A stretch of 64,000 nt of DNA from Bradyrhizobium sp. CCBAU 51765 (GTDB taxonomy: Bacteria; Pseudomonadota; Alphaproteobacteria; Rhizobiales; Xanthobacteraceae). Where the stretch lies: contig NZ_CP030038.1 of the NCBI RefSeq assembly GCF_015291725.1, positions 7,863,001-7,927,000 of the forward strand, given 5' to 3'. A program made the translations under genes and the position numbers. Positions 34,532-42,973 of this stretch are shown piece after piece; the first letter of the stretch is position 1, and every line of letters begins with the position of its first letter. A model generated the notes under the pieces. That model did no database searches. It had not been told where the DNA came from and saw only the letters and a list, made by a program, of their open reading frames with translations.

Positions 34532-36648
34532 GCCGCCTCGACCGCCGCCGGCGGGCGCTGCCGCCATTGCCACAGCGCCAGCGCAGCAGCGAGCACGAAG
34601 CCCGCGGTGTCGCTGAACGGGAATTCGCCGAGCAGGCAGAACGCGGCGCCGAGCGCAACCAGGCGCTCGATCAGCGTCAGCCGCGTGAACAGGAAGCCGA
34701 TCGCGACCATGCCGAACAGGCCGATCGCCACCAGCGCCTTGGTGGCGGCCAGCGCCACCGCGCCGTAGAAGCCAAGCTTGGCCGCCATGGGATCGCCCGC
34801 CTGCAGCATCAACGCCGGCGAGTAGACGAAGATGAAGGGGATGACGTAACCGGCGAGCGCGATGCGCATCGCCTCCCAGCCGATCTTGTCCGGGTTCTCC
34901 TTCGCAATCGGTGCCGCCGCAAGCGCGGCCAGCGCCACCGGTGGCGAAAGGTCGGCCATGATACCGTAGTAGAACGCGAACATGTGGCTCGCGATCAGCG
35001 GCACGCCGAGCTTGGCGAGGGCCGGCGCGGCGAGCGCGGCGGTGATGATGTAGGTCGGGATGGTCGGAATGCCGGTGCCGAGCAGGATCGACAGCAGCAT
35101 GGTCATGACCAGCGCCAGGAACAGGCTCTTCTCGCCGAGCCCGATCACCCAGCCGCCGAAGATGGTGCCGACGCCGGTCTGCGACATCATGCCGATGATG
35201 ACGCCGACGATGGCGCAGGCCATGCCGACGGTGATGGCGGATTTCGCGCTCTCGGCCAGCGCATCGCGGCAGGCGCGCAACGCCGCAAAGCCGCCGCGGA
35301 CGAAGGCCGTGATCACGATCAGCCCGACCACGACGCTTGCGACCGGCACGATCTGCAAGCCGTCGCGTGACAGCGCGGCGACCACGAGCGCAAGTCCGAT
35401 CCAGAAGATGTAGCGGATCGCCGTCGCGGAGACGCCGGCCGTGATGGCAGTGCCAAGGATCAGCGTCACGGTCAGCGCGAGGCCCATGCTGCCGGCATAG
35501 AGCGGCGTGAAGCCCTCGAACAGCATGTAGACGAGGGCGGCGAGCGGCAGCACGAGGTACCAGCGCGTCACCAGCGCCTTCCAGGCGCTCGGGATTTCCG
35601 AGCGCTTCATGCCGACGAGGCCGTGCTTGCCGGCTTCGAGATGCACCATCCAGAACGCGGAAGCGAAATAGAGGATCGCGGGGATCGCGGCAGCCTTGAC
35701 GATCTCCGAATACTGCACGCCGAGCGTCTCGGCCATGATGAAGGCGACCGCGCCCATCACCGGCGGCATGATCTGGCCGCCCATCGACGCCGTCGCCTCG
35801 ACGCCGGCGGCGAAGGCACGGCGGTAGCCGAACCTGATCATCAAGGGAATCGTGAACTGGCCGACGGTGACGACGTTGGCGACGCCCGAGCCTGAAATCG
35901 TGCCCATCATGCCCGAGGCGAACACCGCGACCTTGGCAGGTCCGCCGCGGGTGCGGCCGAACAGGCCGAGCGAGACGTCGGTGAAGAGCTGGATCATGCC
36001 GGCACGCTCCAGGAACGAGCCGAACAGGATGAACAGGAAGATGTAGGTCGCCGACACGTAGATCGGCACGCCGTAGAAGCCTTCGGTGCCGAACGACAGA
36101 TGCGTGACGATCTGGTCGAAATCATAGCCGCGATGGTTGAGCGGCGACGGCAGGTACTGGCCGAAGAACCAGTAGACCAGACACGCGCCGCACATCAGCG
36201 GCAGCGCCGCTCCCATCAGGCGCCGCGTGCCCTCGAAGATCAGCACCGCGAGCAGCGTGCCGACCACGAGATCGAGCCGGGTCGGATCGCCGTCGCGCGC
36301 GATCAGGTCGGCGTAGAAGATCCATTGGTAGAGGCCGCAGAAGAAGCCGGCGCCGCCGATCACCCAGCCGAGCGCACGGCCGAAATTGCTCTTCGCAGTG
36401 AAGTTCGCGATCAGGCCGAAGGTGAGCAGAACGAGGAAGCCGACATGGACGCCGCGCACCACCTGGCTCGGCAGATAGTTGAAAGCGGCGACATAGAGCT
36501 GGAAGGTCGCGAACGCGATGCCGATCCAGTAGGCGAGCAGTCCCCACCAGCCCGGGCCGAAGCCTTCCGGGAAACCATGCTCGAAATTGTCGAACTCGAC
36601 CTTGACCTTGTCGGGCGCCGTCGCCGTGCCCTCTGCCTTTTCGAGCAT
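34528..36648 (-). CDS. TRAP transporter permease, fused DctQ-DctM type
   Basis: The 706-residue protein is the fused 4TM/12TM permease of the TAXI TRAP family, with about 16-18 membrane segments. Conserved loops include MGTISGSGVANVVTVGQFTIPLM and ASMGGQIMPPVMGAVAFIMAE in the first half, and LGTGIPTIPTYIITAALAAPAL in the second. It takes up organic anions with a sodium or proton gradient. The ATG at 36648 opens the family-like N-terminus. The binding-protein gene lies 193 bases upstream, separated by a palindrome. Confidence 0.92.
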   Translation of the reverse strand: MLEKAEGTATAPDKVKVEFDNFEHGFPEGFGPGWWGLLAYWIGIAFATFQLYVAAFNYLPSQVVRGVHVGFLVLLTFGLIANFTAKSNFGRALGWVIGGAGFFCGLYQWIFYADLIARDGDPTRLDLVVGTLLAVLIFEGTRRLMGAALPLMCGACLVYWFFGQYLPSPLNHRGYDFDQIVTHLSFGTEGFYGVPIYVSATYIFLFILFGSFLERAGMIQLFTDVSLGLFGRTRGGPAKVAVFASGMMGTISGSGVANVVTVGQFTIPLMIRFGYRRAFAAGVEATASMGGQIMPPVMGAVAFIMAETLGVQYSEIVKAAAIPAILYFASAFWMVHLEAGKHGLVGMKRSEIPSAWKALVTRWYLVLPLAALVYMLFEGFTPLYAGSMGLALTVTLILGTAITAGVSATAIRYIFWIGLALVVAALSRDGLQIVPVASVVVGLIVITAFVRGGFAALRACRDALAESAKSAITVGMACAIVGVIIGMMSQTGVGTIFGGWVIGLGEKSLFLALVMTMLLSILLGTGIPTIPTYIITAALAAPALAKLGVPLIASHMFAFYYGIMADLSPPVALAALAAAPIAKENPDKIGWEAMRIALAGYVIPFIFVYSPALMLQAGDPMAAKLGFYGAVALAATKALVAIGLFGMVAIGFLFTRLTLIERLVALGAAFCLLGEFPFSDTAGFVLAAALALWQWRQRPPAAVEAA

Positions 36649-36702
36649 ATCGTTCGTCCTTAGCCTGTCCGCCCCGGACAGCGGTGGCACATGGCGCCAA
36701 AA

Positions 36703-36829
36703 CGTCATGCCCGGGCTTACCCTGGGCATTCACAACTTTCCCTCTCCGTCATTCCGGGGCGATGCGCAGCATCGAGCCCGGAATCTCGAGATTCCGGGTC
36801 TGGTCCTTCGGACCATCCCGGAATGACGA
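36703..36829. repeat. Composite intergenic palindrome inside the TRAP operon
   Basis: Two elements are adjacent. GTCATGCCCGGGCTTACCCTGG (36704-36725) resembles the left half of the 28205-28288 element. The second element (36747-36829) begins CGTCATTCCGGGGCGATGC and ends CCCGGAATGACG, like 9369-9473. It lies between the binding-protein and permease genes of one operon. Confidence 0.8.
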
Positions 36830-36841
36830 CGAAAGAGAGAC

Positions 36842-37789
36842 CTACTTGATCAGCCCTTTTTCCTTGTAATAGCGGATCGCGCCGGGGTGCAGCGGAACCG
36901 GGCTGCCATTGGCTGCGGTCTCGAGCTTGATCTCCTTGCCGGCCGCATGGGCGTTGACGAGTTCGGGCAGCGACTCGTAGACCAGCTTGGTCATCTGATA
37001 GGCGAGATCGTCCGACACGGCGGAGCTCGTGACGAGATAGTTGATCACGGCCGCAGTCGGCACGTCCTTGTCCTGACCGGTATAGGTCTTGGCCGGAATG
37101 ATCGCCGAAACGAACGGGGGCCCGATCTTGTCGACGGTCTCCTTCGGCACCGACACCACAGTGATCGGGCTCGAGGTCGACAGGTCCTTCAGCGAGGCGA
37201 CGCCGAGCCCGGCCGATTGCAGCGTGGCGTTGAGCTGCCGGTTCTTCATGAGATCGACCGATTCGGCGAAGGGCAGATATTCGACCTTGCCGAGATCCTT
37301 GTAGCTCATGCCGGCGGCCGCGAGGATCGCGCGCGAGTTCAGCTCCGTGCCGGACTTCGGCGCGCCGACCGACAGGCTCTTGCCCTTGAGGTCGGCGAGC
37401 GTCTTGATGCCACTGTCGGCGGTCGCGACGATCTGGATGTAGTTCGGGTAGATCGCGCCGATGGTCCGGAGCTTGTCGAGCTTGGTCTTGAAGCCGGCCT
37501 CCTCCTCGCCGTCCCAGGCCGCTTTCAGCGAGTCGCCGAGCGTGAACGCCAACTCACCGCGCCCCTGCTGCAGCAGGATCAGATTCTCGACCGACGCCTT
37601 GGTGGCCTGCACCTGCGTCTTCACGTTCGGAATCTTGTCGCCGTAGATCTTCCCGATTGCGACGCCGAGCGGATAGTAGACGCCCGAGGTGCCGCCGGTC
37701 AGCACGTTGATGAAGGATTGCGCATGCGCGCAAGGCGCCGACGCCGCCAGAGCAAGAGCCGCGGCCACGCCGAAAATCGTCCGTTTCAT
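36842..37789 (-). CDS. TAXI family TRAP substrate-binding protein
   Basis: The 315-residue periplasmic protein has a signal peptide (residues about 1-24, cleavage AHAQ) and the TAXI hallmark near the mature N-terminus: NVLTGGTSGVYYPLGVAIGK. Later segments LQQGRGELAFTLGDS and LKGKSLSVGAPKSGTE line the ligand site. TAXI proteins bind glutamate, 2-oxoglutarate or related acids; the ligand here is not known. The ATG at 37789 directly opens the signal peptide. Confidence 0.92.
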   Translation of the reverse strand: MKRTIFGVAAALALAASAPCAHAQSFINVLTGGTSGVYYPLGVAIGKIYGDKIPNVKTQVQATKASVENLILLQQGRGELAFTLGDSLKAAWDGEEEAGFKTKLDKLRTIGAIYPNYIQIVATADSGIKTLADLKGKSLSVGAPKSGTELNSRAILAAAGMSYKDLGKVEYLPFAESVDLMKNRQLNATLQSAGLGVASLKDLSTSSPITVVSVPKETVDKIGPPFVSAIIPAKTYTGQDKDVPTAAVINYLVTSSAVSDDLAYQMTKLVYESLPELVNAHAAGKEIKLETAANGSPVPLHPGAIRYYKEKGLIK

Positions 37790-37978
37790 GGTTGTTGTTC
37801 TCCCCAAACCGGCGGCGAAATTGGCTGGATGAGGGGTGCGGGTCAACCCATCCAAAAGGCAAAACAGGACTGCCGTAAGGTTCGGCTCGTTCTTTTCGGG
37901 AACCCGGCGGCTGCGGCGAGTTGGCGCAGCGCGAGGCCGTTGCTGCGTCGGATGCGAAGGCTGGAGCGGCTTGCTCGG

Positions 37979-38100
37979 TCACCCTCCCGTGTGCGGGAGA
38001 GGCCGGCGCGTCCGGGCGAGGGTTCTCTCCTCTAGGGGACTATCCCATCGTGGAGACACCCTCTCCCCAGCCCTCCCCGCAATCGGGGGAGGGAGCGCAC
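37979..38100. repeat. Interspersed G/C-stem element (CCCTCTCCCC...GGGGGAGGG)
   Basis: The segment contains ACCCTCCCGTGTGCGGGAG, then GAGGGTTCTCTCC, then CCCTCCCCGCAATCGGGGGA ending GGGAGCGCAC. Elements of this pattern are common between genes in rhizobia. It accounts for most of the 324-base gap between the TAXI binding-protein gene and the next gene. Confidence 0.6.
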
Positions 38101-38113
38101 CATTGCTGGCGAT

Positions 38114-38593
38114 CTACTGGAACGTCATGTCCAGGCACTTGGAGATGTCGGAGCCGAGGCCGGAGGAGATGGTGATGCAGCCGCGGATCTTCTGCGCGCC
38201 GACATCGGCGGCCCAGACCGAATAGCCGCCGGGGCCGAAGAACGAATTGGTGTTCGGCGGCTCGGTCTCGGTGGCGTCGAAGTCGTAATGTCCGTCGGTC
38301 TCGAAGATGCGCGGTTTCTTGGTGCAGCCGCCGTCGGTCTGGACGTTGATGACCTCCTTGTTGTCGCGGGTCAGAGCCAGGGAAACCTGGCAGCGGAAAT
38401 ATTCCGACGTCTTGGTGTTGAAGAGATAAGTGTAGGACTTGCAGGTCGCCGTGTTCAGCTTGCCCGGCGCGAGGCCGCGGCTGCAGGAAATGCGCTGATT
38501 ATGGCTGAGCTGGTAATCATCGGCGCGGGCCGCCGGCGCCATCGCCGCCAGCGACAATGCAGCAGCCCAGCAAAGCTTGATCACATGGCGCAT
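38114..38593 (-). CDS. Exported hypothetical protein with Cys residues
   Basis: The 159-residue product has a signal peptide (residues about 1-22, cleavage ARAD) and a beta-rich mature domain with five cysteines (SCSRG, TCKSY, FRCQVS, GGCTKK, GCITIS) plus one near the end (KCLDMTF). It is probably a disulfide-stabilised periplasmic protein. The start at 38593 has AGGG nine bases upstream; an in-frame ATG three codons earlier is possible. Function unknown. Confidence 0.72.
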   Translation of the reverse strand: MRHVIKLCWAAALSLAAMAPAARADDYQLSHNQRISCSRGLAPGKLNTATCKSYTYLFNTKTSEYFRCQVSLALTRDNKEVINVQTDGGCTKKPRIFETDGHYDFDATETEPPNTNSFFGPGGYSVWAADVGAQKIRGCITISSGLGSDISKCLDMTFQ

Positions 38594-38786
38594 CCGAATC
38601 ATCCCTACCAGTAATTTTGTCGAATTGCGTTCTAGACGGAAAGCGGAACATAGTCGCGAGGGGACGAAGGGAAAATCACAAGCTACTGGGCAAGACGTGA
38701 TGCGCTGCGGCGCTTTCGCAAATTGACCCTGTCGCGCCGTTCGTGATTTGTTCAAGCCTGGAATGTCCCGACGGTGGGAGGATGGG

Positions 38787-39092
38787 ATGACGGCATTTTC
38801 AACCAAGACATTTGCAATCGTAGCCGCGCTCGGCGCCTGCGCAGGGCCCGCATTGGCGCAAACCGGAGCGACGCCCTGGGAGCTCAAGCCCGACATGGGC
38901 TATGCCTATGACAGGGACGGCAAAACCTATTCCTACAAAATGGGTACCAGCAACGCCGGCGAGCTCCTCAAGGGAGCCAAGAAGGTGCCGAAGGGCACGC
39001 TGTTCTTCATCGGCCAGAACGGCCAGCTCTACATGCGGAGCGGCCCTTATCTGGAGGGCGACGGCAAGTTCAAGTTCGGGCCGGATCAGTAA
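38787..39092 (+). CDS. Small exported hypothetical protein
   Basis: The 101-residue protein has a signal peptide (residues about 1-24, cleavage ALAQ) and a short mature domain with repeated Tyr/Lys/Gly (GYAYDRDGKTYSYKMG) and no cysteine. GGAGG lies five bases before the ATG at 38787. It resembles small periplasmic proteins of Bradyrhizobium annotated as hypothetical. It is convergent with the lysozyme-like gene across a palindrome. Confidence 0.72.
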   Translation: MTAFSTKTFAIVAALGACAGPALAQTGATPWELKPDMGYAYDRDGKTYSYKMGTSNAGELLKGAKKVPKGTLFFIGQNGQLYMRSGPYLEGDGKFKFGPDQ

Positions 39093-39134
39093 AGTCTGAT
39101 CGGCTCTCGCCGATTGCCGCACCACGCACTCGGT

Positions 39135-39238
39135 GTCATCACCCGCGAAAGCGGGTGATCCAGTATTCCAGAGGCCGCAGCAATTGAATCGAGAGGCTGC
39201 GGCGTACTGACATGCCCCGGTCGAGCCGGGGCATGTCA
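39135..39238. repeat. Interspersed intergenic palindrome (GTCATCACCCGCGA family)
   Basis: The element begins GTCATCACCCGCGAAAGCGG and ends CCGGGGCATGTC, with central arms CCAGTATTCCAGAGGCCGCAG and a matching CTGCGGCGTACTG. It lies between two convergent genes and is related to 20996-21115 and 41691-41790. Confidence 0.8.
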
Positions 39239-39262
39239 GCGGAAAACGTGGCGGACTGAGAG

Positions 39263-40474
39263 CTAAAACGCCCCCGCGAGCTCCCGCGCGCCGGCTTTGC
39301 TGCTGTTCGAGTCCATCCGCTCGTCGGTGACGGCAAGCAGCTTGGCCACCGTGTTGTGGCGGATCGCGACCGGATTGCGCTCGTAGCCGCCGCGCTGGAA
39401 GAAGTTCGAGGTGGGCACCTTCTCGCGCATCGCCTGCGGCATCGTCACCATGTCGAGACCGGTGCCGTCGCCGGTGAGGTTCATCATTTCGAGCTCGGCC
39501 GCGGAGAGCGGTCGGGTGTAGCCCTTGGCGCGGGCGAACAGCACCGACGTCAGCAGCTTGTGGGTCTGCAGCATCGGGCCAATGTCGACGTCGAGCACCA
39601 TCGCATGCATCGCCCAGCCCTGTGGGGTGTTGCCGATCTTCTCGTGCTCCGACCAGGTGTCGGGCACCGACTTCGCATGCGCCACCATCTTCCTGAGCAC
39701 GGCGAGCTTGTGCTCGAGCGCATGCCGCGCCGGCCCTGATGTCCGCGCCACCTTCTCGGACAGCGCACGGATGAGTTCATGGCCCTGCTCCGCCAGCAGC
39801 TCGACGCTGTTGGTGGTCAGCAGCTGGTTGTAGCCCATCGCGGTCGAGATCGCGCGCTTGCCGCCATGCTCGATGCCCGCCTGCACGTCGTAGCTGCCGG
39901 TGCCGCCGGTTTCGAACGAATAGACCCGCACCGCCTGCTCACGTGTCAAGCCGTTGGCCAATGCATAGCGCGCATAGGCGCGCTTGAACTCGAGCTCGCT
40001 GGACGGGCGCTGCGGCGTGAATTGGTAGAGCTCCTGCGCCGCGCGCAGGAAATCGGCAACCACCGGAATAGGCTTTCGCGGCGGCCGTTCCGGCGTCTCC
40101 TCCGGCTCCGGGTTCACCGGGCGCTTCGGCCCGGCATAGAGCGGCGGATGCTCCAGGACGTAATCGTCGAGCGTGATCTGCTGCCCATTGCGTCGCTTGG
40201 CGTTGCGCGTCTTCCGCTTCTCGGAGATCTGGCTCCAATAGGCGCCGGCCTCGGCATCGAAGGCCGCGCGCGCAGCCTGATATTCCGCCAGCTTGCGGCG
40301 ATATTCGAGCACGGCCGGCGAGGCACCTTGCGCGAAGAACTGCGACAGCAGCTGGGCGTTGGCATTGCGAACGGCCGGCGGCAGCGCGTCGGCTTCGGCG
40401 CCGCGCGCAGAGGGTGAGATCAGGACCAGCGCGAATGGAACCAGCGCCAGGCTTCTTCGAATCGAACGATGCAT
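39263..40474 (-). CDS. Exported protein with a possible lysozyme-like domain
   Basis: The 403-residue protein has a signal peptide (residues about 1-26). Residues 55-100 form a charged coiled-coil-like helix, and a Pro-rich linker (about 110-135) leads to a helical domain. That domain contains FETGGTGSYDVQAG with Glu188, then AISTAMGYNQLL. The order of a glutamate, a glycine-rich turn and a G-x-x-Q segment is what one sees in lytic transglycosylases and lysozymes, so it may cut peptidoglycan. This is a by-eye inference; I know no named family. Confidence 0.65.
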   Translation of the reverse strand: MHRSIRRSLALVPFALVLISPSARGAEADALPPAVRNANAQLLSQFFAQGASPAVLEYRRKLAEYQAARAAFDAEAGAYWSQISEKRKTRNAKRRNGQQITLDDYVLEHPPLYAGPKRPVNPEPEETPERPPRKPIPVVADFLRAAQELYQFTPQRPSSELEFKRAYARYALANGLTREQAVRVYSFETGGTGSYDVQAGIEHGGKRAISTAMGYNQLLTTNSVELLAEQGHELIRALSEKVARTSGPARHALEHKLAVLRKMVAHAKSVPDTWSEHEKIGNTPQGWAMHAMVLDVDIGPMLQTHKLLTSVLFARAKGYTRPLSAAELEMMNLTGDGTGLDMVTMPQAMREKVPTSNFFQRGGYERNPVAIRHNTVAKLLAVTDERMDSNSSKAGARELAGAF

Positions 40475-40527
40475 GCTGCTCTCTTAGCAGGCATCCGGTA
40501 ACCGTCACGTTAACGCGCCGTTTACCA

Positions 40528-41151
40528 TCACTTCCAGGCAAATACCGGTTGTTCCAGGTCGGTGACGCGGGTCTGCCGCCCCGCCAGCACCTCGCGGAAC
40601 TGGTAGATCAGCGCCGCGGTGGGCGCGTGGATCAGGCTCATCTGGTGATGGAAGCGGATCACGCGGCGGCTGCTTTCGGGGATCGCGACGAAATCGAAAG
40701 CGTCCTCGCGCTCGATCGTCGCCAGCGCGATGCGATGCACGGACGCGACCTCCTCCGGGTTCGGCCGGATCGCGCCGCTGCCCGCAGCCCAGACCACGAC
40801 CGGCGTGATCAGATAGCCGGACCGCGTAGGATAGTCGTCGAGCGTGCCGAGCACATCCGCGTCCGTAAGGCGAAGGCCGAGCTCCTCGTCGAGCTCGCGC
40901 AGCGCCGCTTCGACCGGCGTCTCGCCGGGATCGCATCGGCCGCCCGGCAGCGCCCATTGACCGCGATGGGCGCGCAGATGCGACGCGCGCAGCGTGAGCA
41001 GCAGCGCAGTGTCGTCGCCCTCGCTCGCGGTTAGCGCAACCGCCACCGCGGCGCGCTTGAGCGTCGCTTGCGCATCATCCTCCTGCAGGCGCGTGAAGGC
41101 CGCGCAGGCATCCGCGATATTCCGCCGTGTGGCATCATCGAACGGTCTCAT
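40528..41151 (-). CDS. Nudix hydrolase, CoA-pyrophosphatase-like
   Basis: The 207-residue enzyme has the Nudix box at residues 71-93 with the pattern G-x5-E-x7-R-E-x2-E-E-x-G (GRCDPGETPVEAALREL). Just before it, LLTLRASHLRAHRGQWALPG matches the extra motif of NudL-type CoA diphosphatases. It would split coenzyme A or acyl-CoA into 4'-phosphopantetheine and ADP. It is divergent from the hot-dog thioesterase gene, with about 70 bases between starts. Confidence 0.9.
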   Translation of the reverse strand: MRPFDDATRRNIADACAAFTRLQEDDAQATLKRAAVAVALTASEGDDTALLLTLRASHLRAHRGQWALPGGRCDPGETPVEAALRELDEELGLRLTDADVLGTLDDYPTRSGYLITPVVVWAAGSGAIRPNPEEVASVHRIALATIEREDAFDFVAIPESSRRVIRFHHQMSLIHAPTAALIYQFREVLAGRQTRVTDLEQPVFAWK

Positions 41152-41222
41152 GATGCTTGACTACACCACGTCCGGCCCCGATGAAATGCGCTCGCAAGGC
41201 CCACGCAGGAACGGACGACGAC

Positions 41223-41648
41223 ATGACCACCAAGGCCGCCGCAAGGCTCAAATCAGACGGCTGGAGCATCCTGGAGACCACGGGTTTCCTCCACCTCGTC
41301 GGTCCCTTGTGGGAGCGCAAGGTCGACGGCCATTACGAATTCGCACTCGCCACGGAGGACAAGCACCACAATCGCCGTGGCATGGTCCAGGGCGGCGTGA
41401 TGATGACCTTCGCCGACCGCACCTGCGGCATGACGGCCCGCCATGTCTCCGGCAAGGAATATCTGGCGACGGTGCAGCTCGACACCCACTTCGTCGAGGC
41501 CGGCCAGATCGGCGACATCCTGATCTCCCGCCCGCGCGTGGTACGCTCGACCCGTAGCCTGATTTTCATGAGCACCGAAGTCAGCGTGGACGATCGTTGC
41601 GTCGTGATGGCAAATGGCGTGTTCAAGATATTGAAGGGGCCGGCGTAG
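41223..41648 (+). CDS. PaaI-type hot-dog thioesterase
   Basis: The 141-residue protein has the hot-dog fold pattern of the PaaI family: HNRRGMVQGGVMMTFADRTC on the central helix, followed by TVQLDTHFVEAGQIGD and a strand-rich end. PaaI enzymes hydrolyse acyl- or phenylacetyl-CoA esters. The ATG at 41223 is used; the longer frame begins with TTG in the divergent promoter region. Substrate unknown. Confidence 0.85.
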   Translation: MTTKAAARLKSDGWSILETTGFLHLVGPLWERKVDGHYEFALATEDKHHNRRGMVQGGVMMTFADRTCGMTARHVSGKEYLATVQLDTHFVEAGQIGDILISRPRVVRSTRSLIFMSTEVSVDDRCVVMANGVFKILKGPA

Positions 41649-41690
41649 GCGAAGCGGTCAGGCCGCCACCGAGCTCACCGCATACTCGCT

Positions 41691-41790
41691 GTCATTCCCC
41701 GCGAACGCGGGGAATCCAGTACGCCGCGGCCTCTCGACCGATCACAGCCGTCTCAGCGTACTGGATCGCCCGATCGCGTCGGGCGATGAC
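41691..41790. repeat. Interspersed intergenic palindrome (GTCATTCCCCGCGA family)
   Basis: This is the most regular copy: GTCATTCCCCGCGAACGCGG at the left, CCAGTACGCCG and CGTACTGG in the middle, and GCCCGATCGCGTCGGGCGATGAC-type hairpin at the right. It lies 43 bases after the thioesterase stop. Confidence 0.85.
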
Positions 41791-41820
41791 ACCGTATATG
41801 AGGCAGGAGCGCCTCCACCC

Positions 41821-41900
41821 GTCGTTGCGAGCGCAGCGAAGCAATCCAGAATCCCTCCACGGACACATTTCTGGATTGCGTCGCTGCGCTCGCAATGACG
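41821..41900. repeat. Interspersed intergenic palindrome (GTTGCGAGCGCAGCGAAGCA family)
   Basis: TCGTTGCGAGCGCAGCGAAG and CAATCCAGAA on the left mirror TTCTGGATTG and CGCTGCGCTCGCAATGACG on the right. It is a different family from the neighbour at 41691-41790; the two elements stand 30 bases apart. Confidence 0.85.
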
Positions 41901-41947
41901 AGATGACGCGACTATGCTGGTGCCTGAAACGCACCAAGGACCCGCCC

Positions 41948-42958
41948 ATGCAATACCGCCAACTCGGCCGCAGCGGCCTGAAAGTGTCGCCGATCTGCCT
42001 GGGCACCATGATGTTCGGCGGGCCGACCGATGAAACCGCATCGAAGCGGATCATCGACAAGGCACACGGCGCCGGTATCAACTTCATCGATACCGCCGAT
42101 GCCTACTCGAAAGGCGCATCCGAAGAGGTGGTGGGGCGCGCGATCGGCAACAACCGTCACGCCTGGGTGCTCGCCACGAAGCTCGCCAACCCCATGGGTA
42201 ACGACCCGAACCGTGGCGGATTGTCACGACGCTGGGTCTTGCAGGCTGCCGACGAAAGCCTGACGCGGCTCGGCACCGATCACATCGACATCTACTATTT
42301 GCACAAGGAAGACCACGCGACTCCGCTGGAAGAGACGGTGCGCGCGATGGGTGACCTGATCCGCGCGGGCAAGGTGCGCTATTTCGGCGTCTCCAACTAC
42401 CGCGCCTGGCGCGTTGCCGAGATCTGCAACATCTGCGACCGGCTCGGCATCGATCGACCCGCGGTGAGCCAGCCTTACTACAACGCCATGAACCGCATGC
42501 CGGAGGTCGAGCACTTCCCGGCCTGTTCCTATTACGGTCTCGGCATCGTGCCCTATAGCCCCTTGGCGCGCGGCGTGCTCACTGGCAAGTACAAGCCAGA
42601 TGCAGCCCCCGACAAGGAGACGCGCGCAGGCCGCAACGACACCCGCATGATGCAGACCGAATGGCGGCCGGAATCGCTGCGCCTTGCGCAGGAGATCAAG
42701 ACTCACGCGGAGAAGAAGGGCATCACCGCCGGACAGTTCGCGGTCGCCTGGGTGCTGAACTCCGCCTTCGTCTCGTCGGTGATTGCCGGTCCCCGCACCG
42801 AGGAGCAATGGGACGGCTACATCAGCGCGCTCGATTACTCCTTCACCACGGAGGACGAGGCGCTGGTCGACCGGCTGGTGACGCCGGGCCATCCCTCGAC
42901 GCCGGGCTACAACGACCCCGCCTATCCGATCGAGGGCCGTCGCGCGCGGACGGCTTGA
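41948..42958 (+). CDS. Aldo/keto reductase
   Basis: The 336-residue NADPH-dependent TIM-barrel enzyme keeps the AKR features: FIDTADAYSKGASEE with catalytic Asp and Tyr, VLATKLANPMG with Lys, and YYLHKEDHATP with His. GVSNY and the C-terminal SSVIAGPRTEEQ bind the cofactor. It is closest to the YajO/YhdN-like AKR branch that reduces diverse aldehydes and ketones. GGACCCGCCC precedes the ATG, a weak ribosome site. Two palindromes lie upstream. The TTC38-like gene follows after 15 bases. Confidence 0.9.
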   Translation: MQYRQLGRSGLKVSPICLGTMMFGGPTDETASKRIIDKAHGAGINFIDTADAYSKGASEEVVGRAIGNNRHAWVLATKLANPMGNDPNRGGLSRRWVLQAADESLTRLGTDHIDIYYLHKEDHATPLEETVRAMGDLIRAGKVRYFGVSNYRAWRVAEICNICDRLGIDRPAVSQPYYNAMNRMPEVEHFPACSYYGLGIVPYSPLARGVLTGKYKPDAAPDKETRAGRNDTRMMQTEWRPESLRLAQEIKTHAEKKGITAGQFAVAWVLNSAFVSSVIAGPRTEEQWDGYISALDYSFTTEDEALVDRLVTPGHPSTPGYNDPAYPIEGRRARTA

Positions 42959-42973
42959 GAACGAGAGACGACG

